This document shows positions 31,314-40,940 of a DNA stretch of 64,000 nucleotides, in pieces. The position numbers and the translations under genes were made by a program. The notes under the pieces were generated by a model. That model had not been told where the DNA came from. It saw nothing but the letters and a program-made list of their open reading frames with translations, and made no database searches. Positions within the stretch are counted from its first letter, which is position 1. Every line of letters begins with the position of its first letter. Origin of the DNA: Pantoea sp. Lij88 (lineage in GTDB: Bacteria > Pseudomonadota > Gammaproteobacteria > Enterobacterales > Enterobacteriaceae); the NCBI RefSeq assembly GCF_030062155.1, contig NZ_CP118269.1:1426001-1490000 (forward strand). The letters run 5' to 3'.

Positions 31314-31623
31314 GTCTTGTTCACCTGAATATCTTAAATTGAGTTTTCTCTGATGATAGTGGAGTGCGAAGCCACGTACAAATGGCAGGACAAGGCAGCG
31401 GTGTCCTTAAAAGGGCGCAGTGTCGTGCAAAATGTGAACATATCAGTATGACGCTTTGATTAAATTCACAGGGTTCAGGGGAGACTATTCTGAGTCATTT
31501 TGTCCCCTGAATGAGATATTCACCTGCCGGGCTTATGCGATTTATCTCATCGGGAGTATGGCATTAATCCTAAATTTGAAGAAAGCATTGCACTGCCTGT
31601 CAGGCATCAATACTAATTGCTGG

Positions 31624-31637
31624 TAGTCTTTTTCCTA
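31624..31637 (+). promoter_or_regulatory. Candidate RcsAB box
   Basis: TAGTCTTTTTCCTA matches 9 of 14 positions of the remembered RcsAB consensus TAAGAATATTCCTA, with the right half TTCCTA intact. It lies 485 bases before amsG and about 28 bases upstream of the proposed -35. RcsA/RcsB binding several hundred bases upstream of amsG/cps is established for amylovoran and stewartan. Confidence 0.5.
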
Positions 31638-31862
31638 AAATAGTCCAGGGATGGCGGGACCTGCTTGTAAACAAGCCAGTAATAACTAGTATAGCAACAA
31701 GTTAGCAAACTCTGCCCCAGAGTCGTAATTCGCGTACCTATTCGACATTAATCGCAATGTGACGAATGCGTAATTCACCGATGAACGTCTGTACGATGCG
31801 CTGCGGTAACGTCAACGCATTACGGGGAGCATTATGAATGATGACAGCGATATTGGCAGCGA

Positions 31863-31882
31863 CAGCCAAGGGCGGTAGCGTG
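31863..31882 (+). promoter_or_regulatory. JUMPStart/ops element of the exopolysaccharide operon
   Basis: The core GGCGGTAGCGTG (31871-31882), preceded by CAGCCAAG, is the ops sequence where RfaH is loaded onto RNA polymerase for antitermination of long polysaccharide operons. It lies 226 bases before amsG, within the predicted leader transcript. Confidence 0.92.
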
Positions 31883-32108
31883 CCCGAATCGCGTTTTTGT
31901 TGATAAAGTGAGCAGCGCTGGCGGTGTTTAAGTCAGAGTAATCTGTTGGTATACATCACAAAATTATTGGTTTTATGGTTAAGATCGCTGGCGTAAACGC
32001 CGCAGGAGCTCCCCTTAGAAACGGCTCAGTCTGGAGAGGTTTCGTCGCTTAATGATTAAACAGGCGATAGCCGTTGCGGGTTTAAGGAAATAAAATAAAG
32101 AGTTAAAT

Positions 32109-33542
32109 ATGCGCGATACAGAATTTACGTTTAAAAGTCTTATTACCAAATTAATGCTGGCATGTTCAGACTTAATTTGTTTCAACGCAGCATTATTTGT
32201 GGCGATGATGCTAATTAATCTTCACTCGGGTTCGCCGCTGGCAGATATTTCTGAAAAAGAAATGAATTTAAAAATTGCCACACACATTTGTCTGTCGGTA
32301 ATTTGTATTGGCTGGTTCTGGGTAAGGCTTCGTCACTATACCTACCGGAAACCTTTCTGGTTCGAATTAAAAGAAGTTTTTCGTACCATTCTTATATTTT
32401 CTGTTATCGACCTGTCGATTACCGCACTGTCACAGTGGCAGATGTCGCGTTTCGTCTGGTTACTGACCTGGATTCTGGCGCTGATCTTAATTCCGACCTG
32501 TCGCGCACTTTCCAAGCGTCTGCTGAATAAAAAAGGCCTGTGGAAGAAACAGACCATTATTATCGGCAGCAGCAAAAATGCGCACGAAGCCTGGCAGGCG
32601 CTGCAAAGCGAAGAGGTCATGGGTTTTGACGTTATCGCTTTCTACGACGTTGATGGAACCTGTCCGCAGGAGATCATGAACGGTGTGCCGGTGCTGCGCG
32701 ACGAACAGGAGCTCTGGAGCCTGACCAACAGCGAAACCCAGTTCATCGTGGCTGTGGAGTATGAGCAGAGTCAGTACCGTGATATCTGGCTCAAATCGCT
32801 GGCGATGCACAACTGCCGTTCAGTTTCAGTCATCCCGACCCTGCGTGGCGTACCGCTTTACGGTACCGATATGGCTTATATCTTCAGCCACGAAGTGATG
32901 ATTCTGCGTGTGCAGAACAACCTGGCGAAACGCACTTCGCGTTTCCTGAAGCGGGCATTCGATATCGTGGGTGCGCTCTCGATTATCCTGATGCTTATGC
33001 CAGCGCTGCTGGTGCTGGGCTTCCTGGTCGGTCGTGATGGTGGACCGCCGATTTATGGTCACGAGCGTGTGGGAATGAATGGCCGTAAATTCAAATGCCT
33101 GAAATTCCGCTCCATGGTCATTAATTCCAAAGAAGTGCTGGAAGAAGTTCTGCGCACCGATCCGATTGCCCGTGCGGAATGGGATAAAGATTTCAAACTC
33201 AAAAATGATCCACGTATTACTAAAGTGGGCCACTTCATCCGTAAAACAAGCCTCGATGAGCTTCCTCAGCTCTGGAACGTGGTGCGCGGTGATATGAGTC
33301 TGGTTGGACCTCGTCCGGTCATTGAAGATGAACTCTGTCGTTATGCTGGTGATGTTGATTATTACCTGATGGCTAAGCCAGGCATGACGGGATTGTGGCA
33401 GGTCAGCGGTCGTAATGACGTTGACTATGAAACCCGCGTCTATTTCGACTCGTGGTACGTGAAAAACTGGTCACTGTGGAATGACATCGCCATCCTGTTT
33501 AAAACAGTGGGCGTGGTGTTGAAACGCGACGGTGCCTATTAA
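32109..33542 (+). CDS. amsG: Undecaprenyl-phosphate hexose-1-phosphate transferase (AmsG/WceG1/WbaP-type)
   Basis: A 477-residue polyprenyl-phosphate sugar transferase, the priming enzyme that moves galactose-1-P (or glucose-1-P) from the UDP sugar to undecaprenyl phosphate. Four N-terminal membrane helices and a CoA-binding-like domain come first. The catalytic region starts around residue 270 with a membrane helix, then KCLKFRSM, RKTSLDELPQLWNVVRGDMSLVGPRP and KPGMTGLWQVSGRNDV, all diagnostic. It is the first gene of the operon behind RcsAB and ops sites. Galactose is the expected sugar by comparison with amylovoran and stewartan. Confidence 0.92.
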   Translation: MRDTEFTFKSLITKLMLACSDLICFNAALFVAMMLINLHSGSPLADISEKEMNLKIATHICLSVICIGWFWVRLRHYTYRKPFWFELKEVFRTILIFSVIDLSITALSQWQMSRFVWLLTWILALILIPTCRALSKRLLNKKGLWKKQTIIIGSSKNAHEAWQALQSEEVMGFDVIAFYDVDGTCPQEIMNGVPVLRDEQELWSLTNSETQFIVAVEYEQSQYRDIWLKSLAMHNCRSVSVIPTLRGVPLYGTDMAYIFSHEVMILRVQNNLAKRTSRFLKRAFDIVGALSIILMLMPALLVLGFLVGRDGGPPIYGHERVGMNGRKFKCLKFRSMVINSKEVLEEVLRTDPIARAEWDKDFKLKNDPRITKVGHFIRKTSLDELPQLWNVVRGDMSLVGPRPVIEDELCRYAGDVDYYLMAKPGMTGLWQVSGRNDVDYETRVYFDSWYVKNWSLWNDIAILFKTVGVVLKRDGAY

Positions 33543-33836
33543 TCGTGAGTCGAAATGAGCGTGCTCACGCGCGCTCAGAGGTGTTTTGCCGTTGTCAGGC
33601 GTGTCGTTGATAGTGGCCATCATCAGGGATATCGCCGTGCAGCCATAGTCCGCTATGATGCCAGGCGTTTCAGGTAGACCCTGATAGATGGTCACTACTT
33701 ATAACAAGTGGAGCAAGGATAATGAACGACAGGTTCAGAGCTTAAGGCTGAAGTCAGCCAGGATTTACTTTTTGTTGGACGCTTACACAGCGGCGGTTTC
33801 GCCTCTATCAATAAATAACTGATAGCGAAGATCTAA

Positions 33837-34976
33837 ATGATTACAATCAAAATGAAATTGATACCCTTGCTGGTATCCGCCACATTCCTTAGCGGATGTA
33901 CGATCGAACCAGGTTCTCACCTTTCTACATCAGGAAAAGATGTTGTTGAACAGCAGGACAGTAACTTTGACATCGATAAATATGTCAACGTCTTCCCGCT
34001 GACGCCTTCACTGGTTGAAAGGATGCGTCCTAAGCCACTGGTGGCTCAGACCAATCCTTCACTGCAGAACGAAATTCAGAACTACGAATACCGTATCGGT
34101 GTGGGCGATGTCCTGACCGTGACGGTCTGGGATCACCCGGAGCTGACTACCCCAGCGGGTCAGTACCGTAGCGCAAGCGACACCGGTAACTGGGTGCATT
34201 CTGATGGCACCATCTTCTATCCCTACATCGGTCGTGTCCGTGTAGCGGGCCGTACCGTCGGCGAAGTGCGTGACGAAGTGTCGCGCCGTCTGGCTCAGTA
34301 CATTGAAAGCCCACAGGTTGATGTCAGCATTGCCTCGTTCAAATCGCAGAAAACCTATGTAACAGGTTCTGTCACGAATTCAGGTCAGCAGGCGATCACC
34401 AACGTACCGTTGACGGTGCTGGATGCGATCAACGCCGCTGGCGGCCTGGCCGCGGATGCAGACTGGCGTAACGTCGTGCTGACGCACAACGGTCGTGAGC
34501 AGCGCGTCTCTCTGCAGGCACTGATGCAGAATGGCGACCTGAGCCAGAACCACCTCCTCTATCCAGGCGATATTCTTTACGTCCCACGTAACGACGATCT
34601 GAAAATCTTCGTGATGGGTGAAGTGAAGCAGCAGACGACCCTGAAAATGGACCGCAGCGGCATGACGCTGGCGGAAGCGCTGGGCAATGCGGCGGGGATG
34701 GATCAAACCACCTCTGACGCGACCGGTGTCTTCGTTATTCGTCCACTGCACGGCACCGATCGCAGCAAGATTGCCAACATCTATCAGTTGAACACCAAAG
34801 ATGCGGCATCCATGGTGATGGGAACCGATTTCCAGCTCCAGCCTTATGACATCGTCTATGTCACCTCTACGCCGCTGACGCGCTGGAACCGTGTGATTTC
34901 AGGATTGATACCGACCATTGCAGGTATCAACGATGCGACACAGGCCGCTTCACGTATCCGCACCTGGGGTAATTAA
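33837..34976 (+). CDS. wza: Outer-membrane polysaccharide export lipoprotein Wza/AmsH
   Basis: A 379-residue lipoprotein. A short signal peptide ends in the lipobox LSGC with Cys21. The polysaccharide export domain ([19 protein letters not shown], about 85-175) is followed by two SLBB-type domains and a C-terminal amphipathic helix that would line the octameric outer-membrane pore. It forms the channel for exopolysaccharide together with Wzc. The 294-base gap after amsG contains no gene and no clear terminator. Confidence 0.94.
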   Translation: MITIKMKLIPLLVSATFLSGCTIEPGSHLSTSGKDVVEQQDSNFDIDKYVNVFPLTPSLVERMRPKPLVAQTNPSLQNEIQNYEYRIGVGDVLTVTVWDHPELTTPAGQYRSASDTGNWVHSDGTIFYPYIGRVRVAGRTVGEVRDEVSRRLAQYIESPQVDVSIASFKSQKTYVTGSVTNSGQQAITNVPLTVLDAINAAGGLAADADWRNVVLTHNGREQRVSLQALMQNGDLSQNHLLYPGDILYVPRNDDLKIFVMGEVKQQTTLKMDRSGMTLAEALGNAAGMDQTTSDATGVFVIRPLHGTDRSKIANIYQLNTKDAASMVMGTDFQLQPYDIVYVTSTPLTRWNRVISGLIPTIAGINDATQAASRIRTWGN

Positions 34977-34985
34977 GGTCCGACC

Positions 34986-35420
34986 ATGATTAAGTCCGTG
35001 TTAGTCGTTTGCGTCGGTAACATCTGTCGCTCTCCCACCGGAGAGCGCCTGTTTAAACGTGCGCTGCCCGATTTAGATGTTCGCTCTGCGGGACTGGGGG
35101 CGCTTGTCGGTCACGCGGCCGATAAGACGGCGACCGACGTCGCCGCGGCGCAGGGTCTGTCGCTGGAAGGACATCAGGCTCAACAGCTGACGGCAGAAAT
35201 GTGCCGCAATGTTGACCTGATTCTGGTCATGGAAAAGCGACATATTGAACAGGTGAACCGCATCGATCCGGCCGCGCGTGGCAAAACCATGCTGCTGGGA
35301 CACTGGCTCAATCAGAAAGAAATTGCGGATCCGTACAGAAAAAGCCGTGAGGCCTTTGAAGAGATTTACGGATTACTGGAAAACGCTACCCAGAAGTGGG
35401 TCAACGTATTAAGCCGATAG
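34986..35420 (+). CDS. wzb: Low-molecular-weight protein tyrosine phosphatase Wzb/AmsI
   Basis: A 144-residue cytoplasmic phosphatase. The P-loop CVGNICRSP has nucleophile Cys9 and Arg15, and the general acid Asp115 is in ADPYRKS. It dephosphorylates the tyrosine-rich tail of Wzc, and this on/off cycle is needed for high-molecular-weight polymer. It lies nine bases after wza and 12 before wzc, an arrangement conserved in group 1 capsule and colanic acid operons. Confidence 0.95.
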   Translation: MIKSVLVVCVGNICRSPTGERLFKRALPDLDVRSAGLGALVGHAADKTATDVAAAQGLSLEGHQAQQLTAEMCRNVDLILVMEKRHIEQVNRIDPAARGKTMLLGHWLNQKEIADPYRKSREAFEEIYGLLENATQKWVNVLSR

Positions 35421-35432
35421 TTGGGATTATCC

Positions 35433-37610
35433 ATGAATATAAAAAATAAGGTCAGAACCGCGCCGGGAGAGGATTCGAATGGATGGGATCTGGCGCATCT
35501 TGTGGGACAGCTAATTGATCATCGCTGGATCATTGTTGCCGTTACCGCATTTTTCATGCTGGCGGGAACGCTCTACACACTGTTTGCAACACCGATTTAT
35601 AGCGCAGATGCCTTAGTGCAGGTTGAGCAGAAGAATGCCAGTACCGTTCTGAACGAAATTGACAGCATTCTGCCACCGACGCCAGCCTCTGATACGGAAA
35701 TCGAGATTCTGGAATCCCGTATGGTCATCGGCAAAACCGTTGACGATCTGGGTCTGGATACCGTGGTTGAGCAGAACTACTTCCCGGTTATCGGTAAAGG
35801 TCTGTCGCGCCTGATGGGCAACAAACCGGCTGATATTGCGATTTCGCGCCTGGAAATCCCACGCACCGTCGAAAAACGTAACGTCGAGCTGGAAGTGACC
35901 GGCCCGGACAGCTACACCGTCTCTAAAGATGGCGATGAGCTGTTCAAAGGTAAAGTCGGCCAGCTGGAGTCGCACGGCGACATCAGCATGCTGGTGAGCG
36001 AGATTCACGCTGATGAAGGCACCAGCTTTACCGTGACCAAGCTGAATGACCTGCAGGCGATTCGCTCTGTACTCGCTAACCTGACCGTCGCAGACAAAGG
36101 TAAAGATACCGGCGTACTGGGTCTGGAATATCTGGGTGAAGATCCAGAGCAGATCAGCAAAGTCCTGAACCAGATCGTGAACAACTATCTGTTACAGAAC
36201 GTTGAGCGCAAGTCAGAGCAGGCCGAGAAAAGCCTGGAGTTCTTACGCACTCAGCTGCCTGCCGTTCGCAGCAAGCTGGATGAAGCGGAAAACAAGCTGA
36301 ACACGTTCCGTCGTCAGAACGAATCGGTTGACCTGTCACTGGAAGCGAAATCTGCCCTGGACTCGTCTGTCAGCGTGCAGAGCCAGTTGAACGAACTGAC
36401 CTTCCGTGAAGCTGAAGTTTCACAGCTGTTCACCAAAGATCACCCGACTTACCGCGCGCTGCTGGAAAAACGCAAAACGCTGGAAGGTGAGCAGGCTCAG
36501 CTGAACAAGAAAATTGCTGGCATGCCACAGACTCAGCAGGAAATCCTGCGTCTGACCCGTGACGTTCAGTCTGGTCAGGAGATCTACATGCAGCTGCTGA
36601 ACCGTCAGCAGGAGCTGGGCATCAGTAAAGCCAGCACCGTGGGTGATGTCCGCATCATCGACAGCGCGCAGACCGCTAACGCGCCGGTTGCACCGAAGAA
36701 GCTGCTGATCATCGCCGCAAGCCTGATTTTAGGTCTGTTCGTGTCAGTGGGTCTGGTTCTGCTGAAAGCGATGCTGCATCACGGTATCGAGAACCCGGAT
36801 CAGCTGGAAGAGCTGGGCATGAATGTCTATGCCAGCGTTCCACTGTCTGACTGGCAGCGTAAGAAGGATACCGAAGCCCTGGCGCGTCGTGGCAGCAAGG
36901 TGAAAACTGATCCGCACGAAACGCTGCTGGCGCTGGGTAACCCGACTGACCTCTCCATCGAAGCGATTCGTAGCCTGCGTACCAGCCTGCACTTCGCCAT
37001 GATGGAAGCGAAAAACAACATCCTGATGATCACCGGCGCCAGCCCGGGTATTGGTAAAACCTTTATCTGTGCCAACCTGGCGACTCTGGTCGCGAAAGCG
37101 GGTCAGCGTGTTCTGTTTATCGATGGCGACATGCGTCGTGGTTATACCCACGAACTGCTGGGCGCGGATAACAAATCAGGCCTGTCAAACGTGCTGTCCG
37201 GTAAAACTGAGTTCAGCCCGGCGCTGATTCAGCAGGGCGTGTACGGTTTCGACTTCCTGCCACGCGGTCAGGTTCCACCGAACCCTTCTGAGCTGCTGAT
37301 GCATCGTCGCATGGGTGAGCTGCTGGACTGGGCGAGCAAGAACTACGACCTGGTGTTAATCGATACGCCGCCAATTCTGGCCGTCACCGATGCCTCAATC
37401 ATCGGTAAGCTGGCCGGCACCTCGCTGATGGTGGCGCGTTTCGAAGCCAACACCACCAAAGAAGTGGACGTCAGCTTCAAGCGCTTTGCCCAGAACGGTA
37501 TTGAGATTAAAGGTGTGATCCTCAACGCCGTGGTGCGTAAAGCCGCGAATGCGTATGGACATGGTTATGACTACTACGCCTATGACTACAGCAAGACCGA
37601 AAAAAGCTGA
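35433..37610 (+). CDS. wzc: Tyrosine autokinase and polysaccharide co-polymerase Wzc/AmsA
   Basis: A 725-residue inner-membrane protein. Two membrane helices (about 30-50 and 425-445) flank a Wzz-like periplasmic domain with coiled-coil stretches. The cytoplasmic BY-kinase has Walker A GASPGIGKT (about 530-540), Walker A' VLFIDGDMRRG (about 560) and Walker B LVLIDTPP (about 640). The C-terminus has a tyrosine cluster (YGHGYDYYAYDY) that is the autophosphorylation site. It controls polymer length and export through Wza. I use the ATG at 35433, not the upstream in-frame start at 35421. Confidence 0.95.
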   Translation: MNIKNKVRTAPGEDSNGWDLAHLVGQLIDHRWIIVAVTAFFMLAGTLYTLFATPIYSADALVQVEQKNASTVLNEIDSILPPTPASDTEIEILESRMVIGKTVDDLGLDTVVEQNYFPVIGKGLSRLMGNKPADIAISRLEIPRTVEKRNVELEVTGPDSYTVSKDGDELFKGKVGQLESHGDISMLVSEIHADEGTSFTVTKLNDLQAIRSVLANLTVADKGKDTGVLGLEYLGEDPEQISKVLNQIVNNYLLQNVERKSEQAEKSLEFLRTQLPAVRSKLDEAENKLNTFRRQNESVDLSLEAKSALDSSVSVQSQLNELTFREAEVSQLFTKDHPTYRALLEKRKTLEGEQAQLNKKIAGMPQTQQEILRLTRDVQSGQEIYMQLLNRQQELGISKASTVGDVRIIDSAQTANAPVAPKKLLIIAASLILGLFVSVGLVLLKAMLHHGIENPDQLEELGMNVYASVPLSDWQRKKDTEALARRGSKVKTDPHETLLALGNPTDLSIEAIRSLRTSLHFAMMEAKNNILMITGASPGIGKTFICANLATLVAKAGQRVLFIDGDMRRGYTHELLGADNKSGLSNVLSGKTEFSPALIQQGVYGFDFLPRGQVPPNPSELLMHRRMGELLDWASKNYDLVLIDTPPILAVTDASIIGKLAGTSLMVARFEANTTKEVDVSFKRFAQNGIEIKGVILNAVVRKAANAYGHGYDYYAYDYSKTEKS

Positions 37611-37628
37611 TCATTGAGTAATAACCAG

Positions 37629-37652
37629 GGGGCGGTCTGACCGCCCCTTTTT
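37629..37652 (+). terminator. Strong intrinsic terminator/attenuator after wzc
   Basis: An 8-bp stem (GGGGCGGT with ACCGCCCC, loop CTG) is followed by five T residues, 18 bases after the wzc stop. It lies inside the operon, so it probably acts as an attenuator that RfaH-modified polymerase reads through. A stem-loop in the same place is known in the E. coli K30 capsule operon. Confidence 0.88.
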
Positions 37653-37887
37653 ATCGTCCTTTTGAATGACGACACGCATCAATTTACACAGGTTATTCTG
37701 TCCAAACCCACATAAGCGATACCTCTATAAATCGCATGGCGAGCGTCACTCAACAGAATTCATCACCAGCATGGCATTGCCTGCACGCAACAGTTGACCG
37801 TCCTTTCAGGCTCACTGAAAAGCCAGTCGGAGAGGCGAAGCGTGATTATTGCTGGCATGAGAACTTGTGGAATTAAGGAATCACACC

Positions 37888-39024
37888 ATGGCTCCATATT
37901 GGTATGTATCAGGCTTTTTATTGCTGCTTTCGCTGTTTGAAATAGCCCTGAAAAAAGACGAACGCACAAACTATATTCTGACCTGGCTGCTCTGTTTTGC
38001 GGCCGTGACGTTGATTATTTTCGGGGGTATTCGTGGCCTCGGCACCGGCATGGATGACTTTCAGTACCGGAGCTTCTTCGAAGACTTTGTAAGACGTATC
38101 GAGATCAACGGCTTCTTTAATACCGTTGCGTTTTTCCGTTACGAACCGCTGATTTTTGCGATGGCGTGGCTGACCAGCCTGTTTTCGCACAATGCCAGCA
38201 TCTTCCTGTTTGTCTTCTGCGCGATTGCCGTTTCTATCAATACTTACTTTTTCCGGAAGATGTCACCCTATCCGGTGCTGGCGCTGGTGCTCTATTCAGC
38301 GCACATCTTTATCAACAAAGACATTAACCAGATTCGCTTTGGCCTGAGTTCAGCGCTGTTCCTTGGCGTGCTGTGGTCGATCTATCTCAAGCGCTACTGG
38401 TGGGCCTTTGCCTTCTTTATTCTGTCGTTCACGAGCCACAACACCGGGGTCATGGTGGTGACGCTGGTGCCGTTCCTGTTTATTCGTGACTGGCGCTGGT
38501 GGCCGGTAATTATCATCGTTGCCAGCTTGCCGCTATCGGTAGTGGGTGGTTCCAGCTTTATTGCCCTGATTGCCGGACATCTGGGATCGCTGGGGGAGAG
38601 GGCATCGGGCTATAACAATGACCCGTCCTATGCAATGGGTGGCAGCATCCTGGCGGTATCGAACCTGAAGAACATCATGCTGGTGTTTGTGTTCTTCTAT
38701 TTCATGCTGACCGATGAGCTGAAGCGCGAAAACTACGCCCAGTATCGCCTTAACTATCTGCTGATTCTGAGCTTTGCTATCGGCGGTGCGATCAGGATCT
38801 TCCTGTACAACTTCCCGTCAGGTTCGCGCCTGTCGAACTATTTGCAACAGGTCGAGCCGATCATCCTGACCTCCCTGATTTATCAGGCCAGGCGGTCGTG
38901 GAAGCCAGCGCTGTACGCCATGCTGGTGTTCTTCCTGCTCTACTACCTCTACTACAACACCATTTCAACCAAGCAGGCGGTTACCGGCTATGAAGTGGCG
39001 CGGGAGTTTTGGTTAGTCCACTAA
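37888..39024 (+). CDS. amsC: Exopolysaccharide polymerase, EpsG/Wzy-type (AmsC/WceL)
   Basis: A 378-residue protein with about ten hydrophobic helices and a large periplasmic loop, fitting the EpsG family of Wzy polymerases; the loop carries GGIRGLGTGMDDFQYR. It would join undecaprenyl-linked repeat units in the periplasm. The ATG at 37888 has AAGGAA eight bases upstream, and the seven upstream in-frame codons are not needed. Position after wzc matches amsC in E. amylovora and wceL in P. stewartii. Wzy proteins are poorly conserved, so the family call is firmer than the orthology. Confidence 0.85.
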   Translation: MAPYWYVSGFLLLLSLFEIALKKDERTNYILTWLLCFAAVTLIIFGGIRGLGTGMDDFQYRSFFEDFVRRIEINGFFNTVAFFRYEPLIFAMAWLTSLFSHNASIFLFVFCAIAVSINTYFFRKMSPYPVLALVLYSAHIFINKDINQIRFGLSSALFLGVLWSIYLKRYWWAFAFFILSFTSHNTGVMVVTLVPFLFIRDWRWWPVIIIVASLPLSVVGGSSFIALIAGHLGSLGERASGYNNDPSYAMGGSILAVSNLKNIMLVFVFFYFMLTDELKRENYAQYRLNYLLILSFAIGGAIRIFLYNFPSGSRLSNYLQQVEPIILTSLIYQARRSWKPALYAMLVFFLLYYLYYNTISTKQAVTGYEVAREFWLVH

Positions 39025-39037
39025 TTAATCCGGCGAT

Positions 39038-39070
39038 CGGCCCCTCGTGAAGTGATTCACGCAGGGGCCG
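39038..39070 (+). other. Long hairpin after the polymerase gene
   Basis: A stem CGGCCCCT-C-GTGAA closes with TTCAC-GC-AGGGGCCG around a 4-base loop. No T-run follows, so it may stabilise or process the mRNA or pause polymerase, not terminate. Confidence 0.55.
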
Positions 39071-39153
39071 TTGCCGGTAAAAACACAGGTTTTTCATCGA
39101 CCGTTGTCGACTGAACTGTTTATTTTTTGAATTATTTTAATGAGGTGCTGGCA

Positions 39154-40071
39154 ATGAAGGACATTCGTTTCTCCATCGTAATTCCGGCTTATAACGCGTC
39201 AGAATCGATTGTCACGACGCTGGATTGCGTTAAAGCACAAACGTATCGCAATTTCGAAGTCATCATCGTGGATGATAAATCGGCGGATGCCGCGGCGCTG
39301 GCGGACGTGGTTCGCAGCGAACGCTATCAGGATCTCGATATCAATCTGGTGCTCTCAGAGGTCAAACTCAACGGTGCCGGCGCGCGTAACAAAGGCATTG
39401 AGCTGGCAACCGGTGATTATGTCAGCTTCCTTGACGCCGATGATGAGTGGGCCGCTGACAAGCTGCAGCAGGTGAGTGAAAAAATTGCGCAGCTGGACGC
39501 TCAGGGCAAAAAGAATTTCGTCATTTTCAGCCAGGTGAACATCTATCAGGACGGCACGTTCCTGAAGGTGATGCCGATGCAGCCACCAGGCAAAAATGAA
39601 ACCGTCGCCGAGTATCTGTTCGGCTGCTACGGCTTTATCCAGACCAGCACCATCGTGCTGAAGCGTGAAGACGCGGCGAAGATTCAGTTCGATACCCGCT
39701 ACATCCGTCATCAGGATTATGATTTCTGCATTCGTGCCGACCGCATGGGCTATGACTTTGTGATGATCGCCGCACCGCTGGCGAACTACCACCTGGTCAC
39801 GAAATTTGGCTCGAAACACAAAGGCGAATCGGTGAACTACTCGATGTTCTGGCTCGATAGCATGAAGCCGCATCTTACCCCGCGTGATATCCACACCTAC
39901 AAAGCCTTTAAGCTGCCGCTGCGCTACAGGATGGATGGCAAGTCGCTGATGGCGAGCCTGAGCTTTGCTCGCTATTTCTTCCTCACCAACAAAGACAATC
40001 GTGCTTATTTTATGAACCGGGTTAAAGACAAGGTCAAAGCACGTTTTGGCGGTGAGAAAGCGATCTCCTGA
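39154..40071 (+). CDS. amsB: Glycosyltransferase family 2 (AmsB/WceB-like)
   Basis: A 305-residue cytoplasmic GT-A transferase. The opening SIVIPAYNASESIVTTLDCV, the first aspartate pair IIVDDKSAD, and the metal-binding DxD-type SFLDADDEWAADKL are present. It would add one sugar (galactose or glucose from a UDP donor) to the growing repeat unit. The ATG at 39154 has GAGGTG upstream. Its place after the polymerase is that of amsB. Specificity cannot be read from the sequence. Confidence 0.85.
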   Translation: MKDIRFSIVIPAYNASESIVTTLDCVKAQTYRNFEVIIVDDKSADAAALADVVRSERYQDLDINLVLSEVKLNGAGARNKGIELATGDYVSFLDADDEWAADKLQQVSEKIAQLDAQGKKNFVIFSQVNIYQDGTFLKVMPMQPPGKNETVAEYLFGCYGFIQTSTIVLKREDAAKIQFDTRYIRHQDYDFCIRADRMGYDFVMIAAPLANYHLVTKFGSKHKGESVNYSMFWLDSMKPHLTPRDIHTYKAFKLPLRYRMDGKSLMASLSFARYFFLTNKDNRAYFMNRVKDKVKARFGGEKAIS

Positions 40072-40091
40072 CGCGCACCGCGCCTCGCTCT

Positions 40092-40110
40092 GCTCCTGAT
40101 TGTCAGGAGC
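40092..40110 (+). other. Intercistronic hairpin
   Basis: A perfect 8-bp stem GCTCCTGA/TCAGGAGC with loop TTG is followed by a pyrimidine-rich ACCTCTCTTTTC. It could be a weak terminator inside the operon. Confidence 0.5.
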
Positions 40111-40141
40111 ACCTCTCTTTTCGATTAATTCAGGGTTGAAG

Positions 40142-40894
40142 ATGAATACTTCTGTTGGAACCGTTGGCATTGTCATGCCTATGTATAATGCCCGTCAGAC
40201 GGTGTTACGCGCTGTGCAATCGGTTATCAATCAGCACTATACCGACTGGCACCTCTATCTGGTCAACGACAAATCCACTGACGACTCGCTGGCGTTTGTG
40301 CGTGAGCATTGTCAGGATCCGCGTATTACTATCCTGGATAACGCGGTCAACATGGGCGCAGCAGAGACCCGCAACGTGGGACTACGCGCGGCCACTGAAG
40401 AGATTATCGCGTTTCTCGACAGCGACGATGAGTGGCATGCGGATAAGCTGACTCAACAGGTTGCCGCCATTGCGGCCGGTGATGATTTTGTGATTACCGA
40501 ATATCACTATAAAACCCGCAAAGCTGAACACGACATCACCTACGGCAAACCTTACCTGCAGCAGGAAAACTTTGTGAAGAAGCAGTATCGCGTCTGCTTC
40601 TCCTCTGTCTGTTTCCGCCGTCCGCCGCAGGGTCTGTTCTTCCAGCGTAAAGGCCACGAAGATTTCCTGTTTTTGTATGAATTATTCACCCGCTATAAGC
40701 AGGCACGCGTAATTCAGACGATTCTGGTCAACTATTACGAGTTAGGCGATTCCCTTTCGCGTAATAAGAACAAAGCGGCCCAGTGGCACCTTGAACTATT
40801 AAGAATTATCTATAAAAACAATCCGTTAAAAATCTATTACTATTACGCCTGGTATATGGTGAATGGTGTGCTATTTACCCTTAAGCATCGTTAA
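40142..40894 (+). CDS. Glycosyltransferase family 2
   Basis: A 250-residue GT-A enzyme. Motifs: GIVMPMYNARQTVLRAVQSV, LVNDKSTDDS, and the metal site AFLDSDDEWHADKL, close to those of the preceding transferase, which suggests an old duplication. The DFLF region near residue 180 would hold the catalytic base (GHEDF). By position it corresponds to wceM in P. stewartii; by family it resembles AmsE of E. amylovora. It should add one sugar of the repeat unit. The donor and linkage are unknown. Confidence 0.8.
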   Translation: MNTSVGTVGIVMPMYNARQTVLRAVQSVINQHYTDWHLYLVNDKSTDDSLAFVREHCQDPRITILDNAVNMGAAETRNVGLRAATEEIIAFLDSDDEWHADKLTQQVAAIAAGDDFVITEYHYKTRKAEHDITYGKPYLQQENFVKKQYRVCFSSVCFRRPPQGLFFQRKGHEDFLFLYELFTRYKQARVIQTILVNYYELGDSLSRNKNKAAQWHLELLRIIYKNNPLKIYYYYAWYMVNGVLFTLKHR

Positions 40895-40940
40895 GCCTGT
40901 CGGCAGGATTGTCTTTAAAATTTGAGGTGGATAGCGTTTC

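Larger units (their letters stand above)
31314..32108 (+). other. Long leader/regulatory region of the exopolysaccharide operon
   Basis: About 0.8 kb without a gene. It holds the yegH promoter region at its left end, then an RcsAB-like box, a weak promoter (TTGTAA 31665-31670, TAGTAT 31687-31692), a 14-bp palindrome GCTTGT-AA-ACAAGC (31663-31676), and a JUMPStart/ops element. The transcript leader would be about 400 bases, similar to what is known for amsG in E. amylovora. No reading frame or known riboswitch was seen. Confidence 0.6.

Noticed and set aside
31663..31676. Palindrome GCTTGTAAACAAGC in the amsG leader as a repressor operator
   Set aside because: It overlaps the proposed -35 and could be an operator, but matches no motif I can name; a 14-bp palindrome alone is weak evidence.
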